A model generated the notes under the pieces. The model searched no databases. It was not told the origin of the DNA and saw only the letters and a list, made by a program, of their open reading frames with translations. Positions 10,201 to 21,404 of a stretch of DNA of 64,000 nt are shown here, in pieces; positions within the stretch are counted from its first letter, which is position 1; the number at the start of each line of letters is the position of its first letter. The stretch comes from Bufo bufo (Eukaryota > Chordata > Amphibia > Anura > Bufonidae): the NCBI RefSeq assembly GCF_905171765.1, contig NC_053392.1:501748556-501812555 (forward strand), in the 5' to 3' direction. The position numbers and the translations under genes are program-made.

Positions 10201-11699
10201 ATACTGTAAAGTAAACTCTTGATTCCTCTTCCTGTCCAGAGCTAGTAAGCATTTTATTATTATATTTTTTTTTACAGTGAGTGAGTGCGTGGGTGGGTTT
10301 TGTATGGTATGGGCGATCTTGACTAGCCAAGGGAGCGGAGGTCGGGGGTTGTGGGGAGGTTGCTCGGGTGCATCAGTTCAAAAATATTCTGTGGGGCCGA
10401 GCCTTATCTAGGTAGACCCTTGCTTTTGTTGTTCTTTACTGAAGTCAGTGGAAGAAAACTTAACCTAAATGTTAATGTCACATGCTCTAATTATTGGATG
10501 TTTTATAGTTCTGGCTTGGAAGGCTAGACAGTTGAAGCAATTTGTCTGGCAATCACCAGAGTTGCTACTTCACTTGCAAGTCTAAAGATCTTCTCTGTAA
10601 CCTTTCACTTTCAGTGTGACTTGCATTAATCACTAAGTGGCCAGTGACATTCCTCTGATAGGATGTCCCTAAGGGAACATTACTGTGTTTGGTCATTGTG
10701 CCAGCTATCAGTGTGCTTTAGTGTTCTTGATTCTGATGGTGTTTGTACGACACAGGCTTCCAAACCTAAAATAAATACAAGCATTATCTCCTACAATGAT
10801 AGCATTTAATAATGATAAAAATAAAACTAACAGGTCGTAAAATGGAATCTTGTAAAACTTTTTATACTGGAACTTTATTTACTGGAAAATTATATTAGGT
10901 TAGAAATATTTCTGGATTCATATGTAAAATAAATTACATAATGGTATAAATATCCTAGATGAAGGCCCAGGCTGTATATTCTATTGCACATCGTATTATA
11001 TAAAAAAGCATAAGTTTTGTTATGAACACCATTTGCATACATACAATATATGCAAATACAGTGCCTTATGTATCTTTCACCGAGTTTGTAGTACGACCCA
11101 GATTTACATTTAAAAATAAACAGGCGTCAGAGAGGAAAATCTCGCAGCATTCCTTGATAACTCCATTTCCTCTCACAATAGGGGCCGTGTTTATGATTTA
11201 GGGCAGGGTCATCGGGCAATGTCAAGTAATCTAATACAGAAAAAAACTAACATCACCATGATTGAATATACAGTATCTCCCAACCTGATTGTTGACTGTT
11301 TTCAGCAACAATCCACAGTAGGGTAGCTTAGAAAGTTAATCAGATTCACATCTTAGAAGTCTATAGGTGCATTACCCCAGACCTGGGGGTTTCTGCAAAT
11401 GTTTTATTTAGTTTTATTGTTGAATATTTTCTTAGGTTTTGGCCATTTATTCTAGCAGGAGCCAGGAGAAGGAGTTTGAGTCCAGAAAGGAAGGAGTAAG
11501 GATGCACATGTCAGAGCTTCTACTTCAAGGGGCCGTATCCAGTTCTCCTGTGAGATCACCACTCCAGAGAGATCTTCAGAATCAAGAACACTACTTCCAA
11601 GAAGCTACAGTGTACAAAGACAGCAGAGTGATCAGCAAAATCACAGCTTTACAGACACTGCTGGTGAGGGACTACAGCTCATATACCCATCACCTAGAG
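10201..11699. other. Anonymous single-copy-looking DNA
   Basis: No repeat boundaries, coding domain or RNA gene recognised. A 90-codon open frame at 11439-11711 has no family resemblance I can name and is not supported as a gene. Confidence 0.5.
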
Positions 11700-11880
11700 C
11701 AGTGGTGGTGAACCTATGGCACGGGTGCCAGAGGCGGCACTCACATTCCTTTCTGTGGGCACCCTGAAAATAGTCTATGGTGTACCAATGCCTTAGACTT
11801 TTCTTGCCATTCATCAGCGCAGGGTGCACCATGAACAGCACATGCAGCGCACTGAATGTAGGCAGGCTATTATAGCTAAA
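11700..11880 (+). mobile_element. hAT-derived MITE, left end only
   Basis: Starts CAGTGGTGGTGAACC, matching the common hAT terminus CAGNGGTNNNNAACC, followed by tggcacgggtgccagagg and ctgtgggcaccc, a pattern seen in widespread vertebrate hAT MITEs. I could not find the matching right end or a target duplication, so it is probably truncated. Confidence 0.5.
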
Positions 11881-12126
11881 TGATAAAGTACATGGAAGGT
11901 ATACTATATTGGACTGTAGTATTCAGTTTACATTGCCGTGTTGGCAGTTTGGGTACTCAGCCTCTATCCATCACTTACCTTGAGTAACCACCAGGTCAGA
12001 CTAACTTAAAGCCAGTACCACACAGTAGGCACCCATATCCACAAGTGCCTGCAAATGTCATTAAATTGCCACTCAACCATCCACTATACCTCCTCATCTG
12101 GTGCCAGAAACCGCACTTTGTAATTA

Positions 12127-13104
12127 TGTAACACCCCAGAGTTGTGTTACTACACGCCTCTACCCCGCTACTATCTTCTAAGAGCCTGTATATTGTCATC
12201 TGATGTAATGTATATTATGTCTTCTAAAACCATGTATAAGGCAGCTGTTCAAGTCATTTTCCTGGTATACCAGCAGGTGGTAGAATAATTGGTAAAGATA
12301 GTTTTAATGTTATGGCTGTTCAGAGTAGAACGATCCTGTTCTATTCTGCCCCCCCCACCCCCCCAACTGCTGAAGAGAAGTGGAGGATTCCATCTTCCTG
12401 CAGCAAGGGAGGGGAAAACCAGTTAGATCCAGATTGAGTTATTCCCTATATAGGGAAGACAGCAAGGACCAAGTCTCGGTCTGAGACTTAGTCATATCCC
12501 CAAGTCTGAGCCCCTTCAGCTTTAGCTGGATGAAGAAGCAGAAAGCTACAGACAACCTCCAGAGTTCCCGGAAGAAAGCATCACCTGAGAAATCATCTGT
12601 GAGTTAAGTCCAGAGACCTAGGAGAAGTCATTCCTCCTCAGCTAGTCTGTCCCCAAACAGCAGAAGTTATAGAAAAGTGCAGAAGATTAATTCCTGTCAC
12701 AATTACAGAGCTACCAAGCAGATGACTTATCCTGCAAGCTCACATTTAAAGCAGAAGCATTCATTTCCTGACAATCATTGCTAAAACCTGCTGGGACCAG
12801 AGACCAAAGCTGTATACTGCTTGGATACAAGTTACCTTCAGTAAAGAAACGTTTGAACTTCATCTAAAGGTCTGGACATCATTTATTCTGCAAAATTCTT
12901 CTATTACTCCTACTATCACTACACTCAAATTTATTGCAAGTGAGCCAGGAGTCCAGCCGTACCCAGGTAGGAGACACCGTTGACACAATTATCACTATCC
13001 TACAGAGACATTATAGGCCATTGCACCACTCTGGCATTCCTAATCTGAGACGTGTGTTATAACACCTTGAAAGGGCCCTGGGGTAGTACCCTGTGCACGC
13101 TGCA
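12127..13104 (+). mobile_element. Probable LTR with a following primer-site-like sequence
   Basis: Starts TGTAACACCCCAGAG and ends CGCTGCA, followed at 13106 by TTGGCGTCACGAC, which resembles the primer-binding region of vertebrate retrotransposons. It contains a C-rich run near 12350-12365. No gag or pol follows before unrelated DNA, and I found no second copy, so this is inferred from end structure only. Confidence 0.4.
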
Positions 13105-13648
13105 ATTGGCGTCACGACAAATACAGAACTTTAACAACCCGTATCCTGGCCATTGCACTTACTACTGTTGGATGTGCCTCAAGTTATATATTGTTAGAAA
13201 GTAAAGAGAGACTTTTATATGTTTACTTCTGGCCTAATTCTTCTAATTACCTTTCCACTGCATGGATCCCCAGGAAGCAACATTCTGGGGGAGTGCACCA
13301 TGACACAACACCTCATCAGGGCCACTACCACTCCCATCCTCTGCACTGGCTCCTTGGGCTCACTGCATTGGCACGAATATCCCTAGTTCCTTACAGTCTG
13401 CACATTTTTCCCAGTACTGTATGCCAATGTCTTGCTGTAGCTTAACTTAAAGCCACAATACTCTTACTGCCAGCCACAATACCTTGATTGATAGCAACAA
13501 GGGTTCATAGCAGCATCAATGGCCCACTCTTGCATATGCCCTGCCTACCCATACCTTCCACAGGCTGGTATTCTGTCTATATCTGACAGATGCAGACTCA
13601 GTATACTTGAAAGTATTGATTGCTGGTCTGGAACACCCAGGGGACTTA
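13105..13648. other. Anonymous DNA with no recognised gene
   Basis: Possible remnant of the internal region of the LTR element on the left, then unassigned sequence. No conserved protein motif in any frame. Confidence 0.4.
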
Positions 13649-13876
13649 GGCTACTTTCACACTAGCGGCAGGACGGATCAGACAGGCTGTTCACCCTGTC
13701 GGATCCGTCCTGCCGCTATTTCGCCGTGCCGCCGCTCTGTCCCCATTGACTATAATGGGGACGGGGTCGGAGCTCCAGTGCAGCACGGCAGTGCACGGCA
13801 AAAGGCCGCCGGACTAACAGTACTGCATGTCCGAATTTTTAATCCGGCGGCCTCTCACCACGGACTGCCATGCCGC
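13649..13876 (+). mobile_element. MITE (PIF/Harbinger-like?), left part, split by a hAT
   Basis: Begins GGCTACTTTCACACTAGCGG after TTA (13646-13648), as do the complete MITEs at 51073-51519 and 57796-58211. The interior contains ggatccgtcctgccgc and ccccattgactataatgg. It is cut at 13876 by a hAT, whose left 8-bp flank is catgccgc (13869-13876). Related sequence, inverted in part, continues at 21614 beyond the hAT. Confidence 0.65.
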
Positions 13877-14429
13877 CAGGGGAGGGCTGGCAGCCTTAGT
13901 TCTGGGGGGCAAATCCAGTCAAGTGGCCCATTTTTAGCCCTGCCCATTATTAAAAGCCCCCCCTACATATAATAGGCCACTCCCAACACACACTGTACAG
14001 CTGACATTCTATAGTTGAGGCCTGTCTACACATCATATGGAGAGGGGAGGCCTGTCCTGGCTGCACTGCCTGCTTCACATTATACAATAGACAACAGCAG
14101 GCTACAGCCAGGAAGCTCCTCCGCTCTCCTTCCTCCCCTGATCCTGCTCAAGGCTTGTGGTTCCCCCCACCATCTGCCACCCGCCCGTGGCCTGCTGCCC
14201 CCTTTCGTCGTCCTCACCCAGCTCTGAATCTTCCTTCTGCAAATGGCAGGAGGAGGAGCCGGAGCATCTCCTCTCCTACATAGCACCACATACCTCTTAC
14301 ATCCAGTGATGTCACCTTTGTTGTAGACGTTCTCTTTCCTCATCTTCTCCATTCAGACCAGACCGCCATGATGATTTTTCTGCCATCTCCCGTCTCTGCA
14401 GAGATTGAGAAACAGACATTAGTTTCCTG

Positions 14430-15770
14430 CCACCCCCAATACTATACTGCAGAAACAGTCCCCCTGGAAATACTACTACCACACAGATAGTGCCCCCAAT
14501 ACTGTACCTGCTATGCCCCCAATACTATACTGCAGAAACAGTACCCCTGGGAATACTATCACACAGATAGTGCCCCCTTAAACAATTATTGGCACACAGT
14601 GCTCTAAAAAATAACTGCGCCCAGACACTAATAGTATAAAGATAATGTCCCCCAAAAATAATTGTGCTAAGCTGATACTATGCCAGGGTGCCCCCAAAGT
14701 AACAGTGCTCCCCAAAATCCCACCAATAGAAATAATTCTCTGCCAGAGCACACTTAGTAGTAATAATGCCCATATAGTGCCCTAGTAATCATGTTCCTCA
14801 TAGCCCCCCAGTAGTAGTAAAGCGCCCTATAATACCCCCTAGTAGTACTAATTTTCCCTATAATATGACAGTACATGAAATACCCCCGCTTAGTGCCCGC
14901 AGTTGAGCTAATGTCCCCATAATGTATGCCAGTATAAAATACCCCAGTAAATGCCCTCATACTACTCCTCTCCCCTTTTCCCATAGTGTCCCCTATAATA
15001 TGCAAGTAAAAAAATGCCCCTTAGTGCCCCCAGCAGATGCCCCTATAGTGCTCCTCTCCCCCACAATGTGCCAGTAAAAAAATGCCCCTTCTTAGTGCCA
15101 CCATATGCCCCAATAGTGCTCCACTCCCCCATAGTGCCCCCAAATAATGCCCCATAATGCCGCTCTCCCCTATAGTGCCTCCCATAATGTGCCAGTAAAA
15201 AATGCCCCCTTAGTGCCACCAAATGCCATAGTGCCCTTCATAATGTTCCAATACAAAAGGCCCCTTTAGAGCCCCCACTTCCCCATAGTGTCCCCAAATA
15301 ATGCCCCTATAGTAACACCAGATGCCCCATAGTGCTGCTCTCCCCTATAGTGCCCCCAAGAATGTGCCAATAATAAAAAAAAAAGCACCTTTAGAGCCCC
15401 CAGATACCCCCATAGTGCTCCTCTCCCCCATGGTGCCCCCCCATAATGTGCCAGTAAGAAATGCCCCCATAGTGCCAGCTCCCCCCATAGTGCCATCTCC
15501 CCCCCCATAGTGCCAGCTCCCCCCATAGTACCAGCCCCCCCATAGTGCCAGCCCCCCATAGTGCCAGCTCCCCCTATAGTGCCAGCCCCCCCTATAGTGC
15601 TAGCCCCCCCTATAGTGCTAGCCCCCTATAGTGCCAGCTCCCCCTATAGTGCAAGCCCCCCCCCCATAGTGCCCCTTATAGTGCCAGCCCCCCCATAGTG
15701 CCAGATCCCCCCTATAGTGCCAGATCCCCCCCCATAGTGCCAGATCCCCCCCCCATAGTGCCAGCCCCTC
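14430..15770. repeat. CCCC(C)ATAGTGCC minisatellite
   Basis: Degenerate repeats progressing from longer units (cccccaatactatactgcagaaacagtcccc) to short units of about 13-17 bp (ccccccatagtgccag) towards the right, where they become most regular (15470-15770). Very strand-asymmetric: C-rich on the plus strand. Short frames inside it are artefacts of the repeat. Confidence 0.9.
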
Positions 15771-15919
15771 GCAAAGAAGAAAAAAAACCCCACACTAATA
15801 CTTACCTCCATCAGCAGCGATGCAAGCCTCTTCCGGCCTGTGTCCCTGCTGTGTGCTGCCCGACTCAGGCGTCGCGATGATAATGACGTCATCGCGCTGC
15901 CTGAGCCGGCCTCTGATAG
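15771..15919. other. hAT interior next to the Gypsy insertion
   Basis: GC-rich sequence containing atgatgacgtcatcgcg-like palindromic words (tgacgtca at about 15885), ending with the left Gypsy target duplication gatag (15915-15919). Confidence 0.5.
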
Positions 15920-16562
15920 TGTCACTACCAGAGCTTTGGGACGTTCTCACAGCTCTGTTTCTCCACCCCTGTGATGATTTCACTACTAGAGCTGGGAGGA
16001 GTTCTCACTGCTCTGTTTACTTTTGGTTTCCTTCCTCCCAGCTGTTCCTCATGCGTTTGATTTCCCTCTCTTTATATCACCCCTCCTCCTATTGTAGGGC
16101 GTGGATTATAGTTCTCATTTCAGTTGTAGCTCTTGCTTTAGTATCTTCACTTGTAGCTATCAGTTCACTGGACCTGTGTTCTGCTGCAGCAAGCACTCCG
16201 GATATTGCCAGCTGTCCTTGGATCCGTCTTCTCTGCGGCTGCAACACCTTCAGCTAAGTGTACAGACATTGTTGTGTACCTGATTATTTTCTGACTGGAT
16301 CTGAGGTGGCCACGGTTTCCTCCATATACTGAGTAGGGCACCGGTGGCCGTGCCCCTTCCACTATTGTAGGGGTTACAGTGGTCATCAGTCTTAGGCACG
16401 TGGGCATGCCTCGTTCCGCCATTTGGATCCGGGCATGTGCTTTAGCAGAATAGAGAGAGCTTTGAGGGTCGGACAGGGGTCACCCTTTATCCTCCCTAGT
16501 TTGGGTCAGGTCAGTAGCTCTTTTACTGTGTATACTGTTGTTGCTCACATACAGCCGTGACA
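15920..16562 (+). repeat. Gypsy 5' LTR (643 bp)
   Basis: TGTCACTACC...CAGCCGTGACA. It contains a TATA-like box (16071-16078) and a candidate start site about 30 bp downstream. Compared with the 3' LTR it has 2 extra bases at the ccatttggatccggg region and about four substitutions. Confidence 0.95.
16071..16078 (+). promoter_or_regulatory. TATA box of the Gypsy LTR
   Basis: TTTATATC, about 30 bp upstream of GTGGATTATA at 16101. That spacing matches a transcript starting at or next to 16101, the position also predicted independently by the self-priming complementarity. Confidence 0.6.
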
Positions 16563-16563
16563 T

Positions 16564-16573
16564 TATAATCCAC
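16564..16573 (+). promoter_or_regulatory. Self-priming primer-binding site
   Basis: TATAATCCAC begins two bases after the 5' LTR end and is the exact reverse complement of GTGGATTATA (16101-16110) inside the LTR. In Tf1 of fission yeast and in fish sushi elements the transcript 5' end folds back on such a site to prime reverse transcription. No TGG-starting tRNA-type primer site is seen here. Confidence 0.75.
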
Positions 16574-16593
16574 CAAAACCGTCCTTTTTTTAC

Positions 16594-17403
16594 ATGGATC
16601 CGCTTTCTGGCCTGGTTGACCGCATGCAGGGTCTTTCTTTGGAAGTAGCGGATCTCCGTCAATCTATGACTCAGCTTCAAGCATTGGGCTCTGCTCCGGC
16701 TCATGGAGTCTGTTGCGAGCCAAAGGTCTCACTTCCGGAAATGTTCCTAGGGGGCAGTGAGAATTTTGTTCGCTTCAGAGAGGCATGCAAACTCCATTTT
16801 TGCTTGTGTCCCCACTCCTCTGGTAATCAGGAGCAGAGGGTGAGGATTGTCATCTCCCTGCTCAGGGGTAATGCTCAGACTTGGGCTTTTTCGCTGCCAT
16901 CAGGGGATCCCTCCCTTCGATCCGTGGAAAGATTTTTTGTGGCCCTGGGGCCAGATTTATGATGACCCGGATCGTGTTGCTCTGGCCGAATCTAACTTAT
17001 GTGTTTTATGCCAGAACAAACTGTCTGCGGAGCTTTATTGTTCTGAATTTCGGAGATGGGCAGCTGATTCGGGTTGGAATGATGCTGCACTCCGTTTGCT
17101 TTCCATGAGAGACCAACGTCCTTAGAGTCTGCCATGTCATTGGCGGTACGCCTTGACAGGCGTCTAAGAGAAAGAAACGAGACCTCTCTGTCCAGCCATT
17201 GTCAGTCTAGGGGCAGTGGTGCGGACTCATTCAGTGTGCAGGGGCCTCATCCTGTCTCGCTCCCCTCTGAGGAGGAGCCCATGCAGCTAGGTCGACTTGC
17301 CCCTGATAAAAGAGGATTTATGGTGAGTATGGTGTGTTTTTGTTGTGGGGGCATAGGTCATTTGGCAAATGTTTGTCCGTATAGGAGATTCTTGGAGCGA
17401 TAA
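16594..17403 (+). pseudogene. gag: Gypsy gag (capsid and zinc knuckle), frame-broken
   Basis: Structural protein that packages the element RNA. The first frame starts at 16594 (MDPLSGLVDRMQ, coiled-coil-like start) and carries capsid-like sequence with FLGGSENFVRFREAC. The frame shifts near 16945 and capsid sequence continues in a second frame to a stop at about 17123. A third part (17134-17403) carries a basic segment and a CCHC-type zinc knuckle CFCCGGIGHLANVCP near 17335-17380, typical of Gypsy nucleocapsid. Sequence between the second and third parts appears missing. Confidence 0.85.
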
Positions 17404-18169
17404 TAAGAGAAAAACCTCAAAAGGTAAATCATCAAACTCTGCTTCATCTGCTACTTTGGGCAAAGTTGATGTAGGAATTGATGCTTTTCCTCTGACCTGC
17501 AGTTCCCGTTTTCTCCTGTCTGCCAGGGTGGTGCTAGAGAGCAAAGTCATTTCTTGTGAGATTTTTGTCGATAGTGGAGCGGCCGTCAATCTTATTGACA
17601 CTCAATTTGTAGCCATGCAAGGGTTTCAGGTTTGCACATTAGAAAAGGATATACCTGTTTTTGCTATTGACTCTGCTCCACTCTCACAGAGATCTCTGAA
17701 GGGCATTGTTCACAATATCCGGCTAGCTGTAGGTGACACTCATGTGGAGGATATATCTTGTTTTGTCCTTAACGGATTGCCTTCTCCTCTAGTTTTGGGG
17801 TTACCCTGGCTCACTAGACATAACCCCACTATTGATTGGCAAGGAAGGCAAATAAATGAGTGGAGTGACTTTTGTAGAGAGAATTGTCTCACAGCGACTT
17901 TTGCAGAGGTGTCTACTAAAACTGTGCCATCATTTCTCTCTGATTTCTCGGACGTGTTTTCCGAGAGCGGTGTTCAGGAGCTACCTCCTCACCGGGAGTT
18001 TGACTGTCCCATTAACCTCATTCCCGGCGCCAAGCTGCCAAAAGCACGCCTCTACAATCTCTCACAACCGGAAAGAATCGCAATGCGAACTTATATCTCC
18101 GAGAGTCTCGAGAAGGGGCTTATTCGTCCCTCAAAGTCACCTGTGGCCGCGGGTTTTTTTTTTTGTTAA
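17369..18169 (+). pseudogene. pol: Gypsy protease and start of reverse transcriptase
   Basis: Aspartic protease motif FVDSGAAVNLID at about 17565-17600 (DSG active site), with the second half VLGLPWLTRHNP at about 17795-17825. The entry to reverse transcriptase follows (ELPPHREFDCPINLIPGA, then EKGLIRPSKSPVA). The frame is lost at a run of T followed by a run of A at about 18155-18178. It overlaps the last gag frame by 35 bp in a different phase, so gag and pol may be joined by frameshifting or by mutation. Confidence 0.9.
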
Positions 18170-19001
18170 AAAAAAAGATGGCTCTCTGAGACCTTGCCTA
18201 GATTTTAGGGAGCTGAACTGTATCACGATTCGCGATCCCTATCCCCTTCCTCTGATCCCGGACCTCTTCAACCAAATTGTTGGGGCCAAGGTGTTTTCCA
18301 AATTGGATTTGAGAGGCGCGTACAACCTGGTCAGGGTCAGAGAGGGGGATGAATGGAAAACGGCCTTTAATACCCCTAACGGGCATTTCGAGAATCTCGT
18401 TATGCCTTTCGGCCTGATGAATGCTCCGGCCGTCTTTCAGCATTTTGTTAATAGTATTTTCTACCATTTAATGGGGAAATTTGTATTGGTGTATCTTGAT
18501 GATATTTTGATTTTTTCCCCTGATGTTCAGACCCATCAGGATCATCTTTTTCAGGTTCTGCAGATTCTGCGGGAAAATAAATTGTACGCCAAGCTGGAGA
18601 AATGTCTTTTTATGGTATCGGAGATTCAATTTCTGGGTTTTCTCCTCTCTGCTTCTGGTTTTCGCATGGATCCGGAGAAGGTCCGTGCTGTACTTGAGTG
18701 GGAGCTTCCTGAGAATCAGAAGGCATTGATGCGCTTTCTGGGTTTTGCGAACTATTACAGAAAGTTCATTTTGAATTATTCCTCTGTTGTCAAACCCCTC
18801 ACTGACATGACAAAAAAGGGGGCGGATTTTTCCTCTTGGTCGGAGGAGGCGCTTGCAGCCTTTTCTAAGATTAAAGAGAGTTTTGCGTCTGCTCCCGTCT
18901 TGGTGCATCCCGATGTTTCCTTACCTTTTATTGTTGAGGTGGATGCTTCCGAGGTGGGTGTGGGTGCGGTTTTGTCCCAGGGCCCTTCTCCTGCCAAATG
19001 A
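18170..19001 (+). pseudogene. pol: Gypsy reverse transcriptase and start of RNase H
   Basis: Continues reverse transcriptase after the homopolymer run: KKDGSLRPCLDFRELN, FSKLDLRGAYNLVR (first catalytic Asp), MPFGLMNAPAVFQ and YLDDILIFS (the YxDD catalytic pair). The thumb and connection follow (FLGFANYYRKFI), then the RNase H opening FIVEVDASEVGVGAVLSQ. A TGA at 18999-19001 interrupts the same frame, which reopens immediately after. Confidence 0.95.
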
Positions 19002-20763
19002 CGACCCTGTGCCTTTTTCTCTAAAAAACTCTCCCCGGCAGAGAGAAACTATGATGTGGGAGATAGGGAGTTGTTGGCCATCAAGTTGGCTTTCGAGGAA
19101 TGGCGCCATTGGTTGGAGGGGGCCAGGCACCCTATCACCGTTTTTACCGACCATAAGAATCTGGCATACTTGGAGTCGGCCAGGCGTATGAATCCGAGAC
19201 AGGCCAGATGGTCTCTGTTCTTCTCCAGATTCAATTTTGTTGTTACATTCCGACCTGGGATAAAAAATGTGAAGGCTGATGCTCTCTCTCGCTGTTTTCC
19301 GGGAGGAGGAAACTCCGAGGACCCGGGTCCCATTTTGGCGGAGGGGGTAGTTGTTTCTGCTCTATATTCCGATTTGGAGGCCGAGGTCCAGGCTGCCCAG
19401 ACTGAGGCACCTGCCCGTTGTCCTTCTGGGAAGTTGTTCGTGCCTCCTGAGCTACGTCACAAACTCTTTAAGGAGCATCATGATACGGTTCTTGCTGGTC
19501 ACCCTGGGAGTAGAGCCACGGTAGATCTCATTGCTCGGAGATTTTGGTGGCCGGCTCTTCGTAAGTCGGTGGAGGGTTTTGTGGCTGCTTGTGAGACGTG
19601 CGCTCGCGCTAAGGTCCCTCGTTCACGGCCTTCAGGTTCCCTTCTCCCGTTACCCATACCTTCCCGTCCTTGGACACACCTGTCCATGGACTTTATCACG
19701 GATCTTCCTCGTTCCTCGGGGAAGTCGGTGATCCTGGTGGTGGTGGACCGTTTTAGCAAGATGGCTCATTTCGTACCTTTCCCTGGTTTACCCAATGCTA
19801 AAACGTTGGCGCAAGCTTTTGTCGACCATATTGTTAAATTGCACGGCATTCCCTCTGATATTGTTTCCGATAGAGGCATGCAGTTTGTGTCCAGGTTCTG
19901 GAAGGCTTTCTGTTCTCGCCTGGGGGTTCGGCTGTCCTTCTCTTCTGCTTTTCACCCGCAGTCGAATGGTCAGACTGAGCGCCTCAATCAGAATCTGGAG
20001 ACATATTTGCGCTGTTTTGTGGCAGAGAACCAGGAGGATTGGTGTTCATTTCTCCCTCTTGCTGAGTTTGCTCTGAACAACCGTCGTCAGGAATCTTCTG
20101 ATAAGTCACCATTCTTTGGTGCATATGGGTTCCATCCGCAGTTTGGGACATTCTCGGGAGGGGCTCTTTCTGGTTTACCTGAGGAGGAGAGATTTTCCTC
20201 GTCTTTGTCTACCATTTGGCAAAAGATTCAGCGTAATCTTAAAAAAATGAGTGAGAGGTATAGGCGTGTGGCTGATAAGAGACGTGTGCCTGGTCCGGAC
20301 CTGAATGTGGGTGATCTGGTGTGGTTGTCTACAAGAAACATTAAACTGAAGGTTCCCTCCTGGAAATTGGGTCCCAAGTTTATTGGGCCTTATAAAATCT
20401 TGTCAGTCATCAATCCTGTTGCCTTCCGTCTTGATCTTCCACGGGTTTGGAAGATACATAATGTATTTCACAGATCTCTCTTAAAACCATATGTCCAGCC
20501 CACGGTACCCTCCTCTTTGCCTCCTCCTCCGATTTTGGTTGATGGCAATCTGGAGTTTGAGGTTTCCAGAATTGTGGACTCTCGCATTGTCCGCGGTTCT
20601 CTTCAGTACCTCGTTCATTGGAAGGGTTATGGTCCTGAGGAGAGGATGTGGGTTCCGGTGTCGGACATTAAAGCCACTCGCCTCATCAGGGCATTTCATA
20701 GGGCTCATCCTGAGAAGGTGGGTCCTGGGTGTCCGGAGTCCACCCGTAGAGGGGGGGAGGTAC
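19002..20763 (+). pseudogene. pol: Gypsy RNase H end, integrase and chromodomain
   Basis: Open after the TGA. It has the RNase H C-terminal half (ELLAIKLAFEEWRHWL, FTDHKNLAYL), the integrase HHCC zinc finger (about 19470-19610, H...H then CETCARAK), and the integrase core with DFITDLP, VVDRFSKMAHFVP, SDIVSDRGMQF and PQSNGQTERLNQ (D, D, E residues). The C-terminal chromodomain EFEVSRIVDSRIV...QYLVHWKGYGPEERMW lies at about 20550-20690. Chromodomains direct integration to marked chromatin in this group. No stop occurs before the polypurine tract; the frame runs on into the 3' LTR to a stop at 21099-21101. Confidence 0.93.
20747..20760 (+). promoter_or_regulatory. Polypurine tract
   Basis: AGAGGGGGGGAGG-type purine run directly upstream of the 3' LTR (TAC spacer, then TGTCAC), the expected plus-strand primer of reverse transcription. 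Confidence 0.8.
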
Positions 20764-21404
20764 TGTCACTACCAGAGCTTTGGGACGTTCTCACAGCTCT
20801 GTTTCTCCACCCCTGTGATGATTTCACTACTAGAGCTGGGAGGAGTTCTCACTGCTCTGTTTACTTTTGGTTTCCTTCCTCCCAGCTGTTCCTCATGCGT
20901 TTGATTTCCCTCTCTTTATATCACCCCTCCTCCTATTGTAGGGCGTGGATTATAGTTCTCATTTCAGTTGTAGCTCTTGCTTTAGTATCTTCACTTGTAG
21001 CTATCAGTTCACTGGACCTGTGTTCTGCTGCAGCAAGCACTCCGGATATTGCCAGCTGTCCTTGGATCCGTCTTCTCTGCGGCTGCAACACCTTCAGCTA
21101 AGTGTACAGACATTGTTGTGTACCTGATTATTTTCTGACTGGATCTGAGGTGGCCACGGTTTCCTCCATATACTGAGTAGGGCACCGGTGGCCGTGCCCC
21201 TTCCACTATTGTAGGGGTTACAGTGGTCATCAGTCTTAGGCACGTGGGCATGCCTCGTTCCGCCATTGGGACGGGCATGTGCTTTAGCAGAATAGGGAGA
21301 GCTTTGAGGGTCGGACAGGGGTCACCCTTTATCCTCCCTAGTTTGAGTCCGGTCAGTAGCTCTTTTACTGTGTATACTGTTGTTGCTCACATACAGCCGT
21401 GACA
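20764..21404 (+). repeat. Gypsy 3' LTR (641 bp)
   Basis: Near-identical to the 5' LTR. Differences visible by eye are at the region after cgttccgccatt, at agggagagc, and at gtttgagtccgg. It ends TGACA followed by the 5-bp target duplication. Confidence 0.95.

Larger units (their letters stand above)
15920..21404 (+). mobile_element. Chromodomain Gypsy (chromovirus, sushi-like) LTR retrotransposon
   Basis: Complete 5.5 kb element flanked by an exact 5-bp duplication gatag (15915-15919 and 21405-21409). It has two near-identical LTRs, a self-complementary primer site, gag, protease, reverse transcriptase, RNase H, integrase and a C-terminal chromodomain, in that order. The frame is broken several times (gag, around 17400, the T/A run at about 18155-18178, TGA at 18999), so this copy looks inactive. 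LTRs differ by about four substitutions and one 2-bp gap, indicating a recent insertion. Order of domains and the chromodomain place it in the chromovirus branch of Gypsy. Confidence 0.95.

Noticed and set aside
11439..11711. 90-codon open frame as a host exon
   Set aside because: No recognisable domain, no convincing splice context, and its end overlaps a MITE terminus.
12127..13104. Calling this LTR with high confidence
   Set aside because: Only one copy, no target duplication and no internal coding region; kept as a low-confidence feature.
15266..15925. Gly/Trp-rich and Pro-rich open frames
   Set aside because: They are translations of the ccccatagtgcc minisatellite.
16101..16283. Short frames inside the LTRs (identical at 16101 and 20945) as host genes
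   Set aside because: They are LTR sequence; the only plausible coding use is the pol read-through in the 3' LTR.
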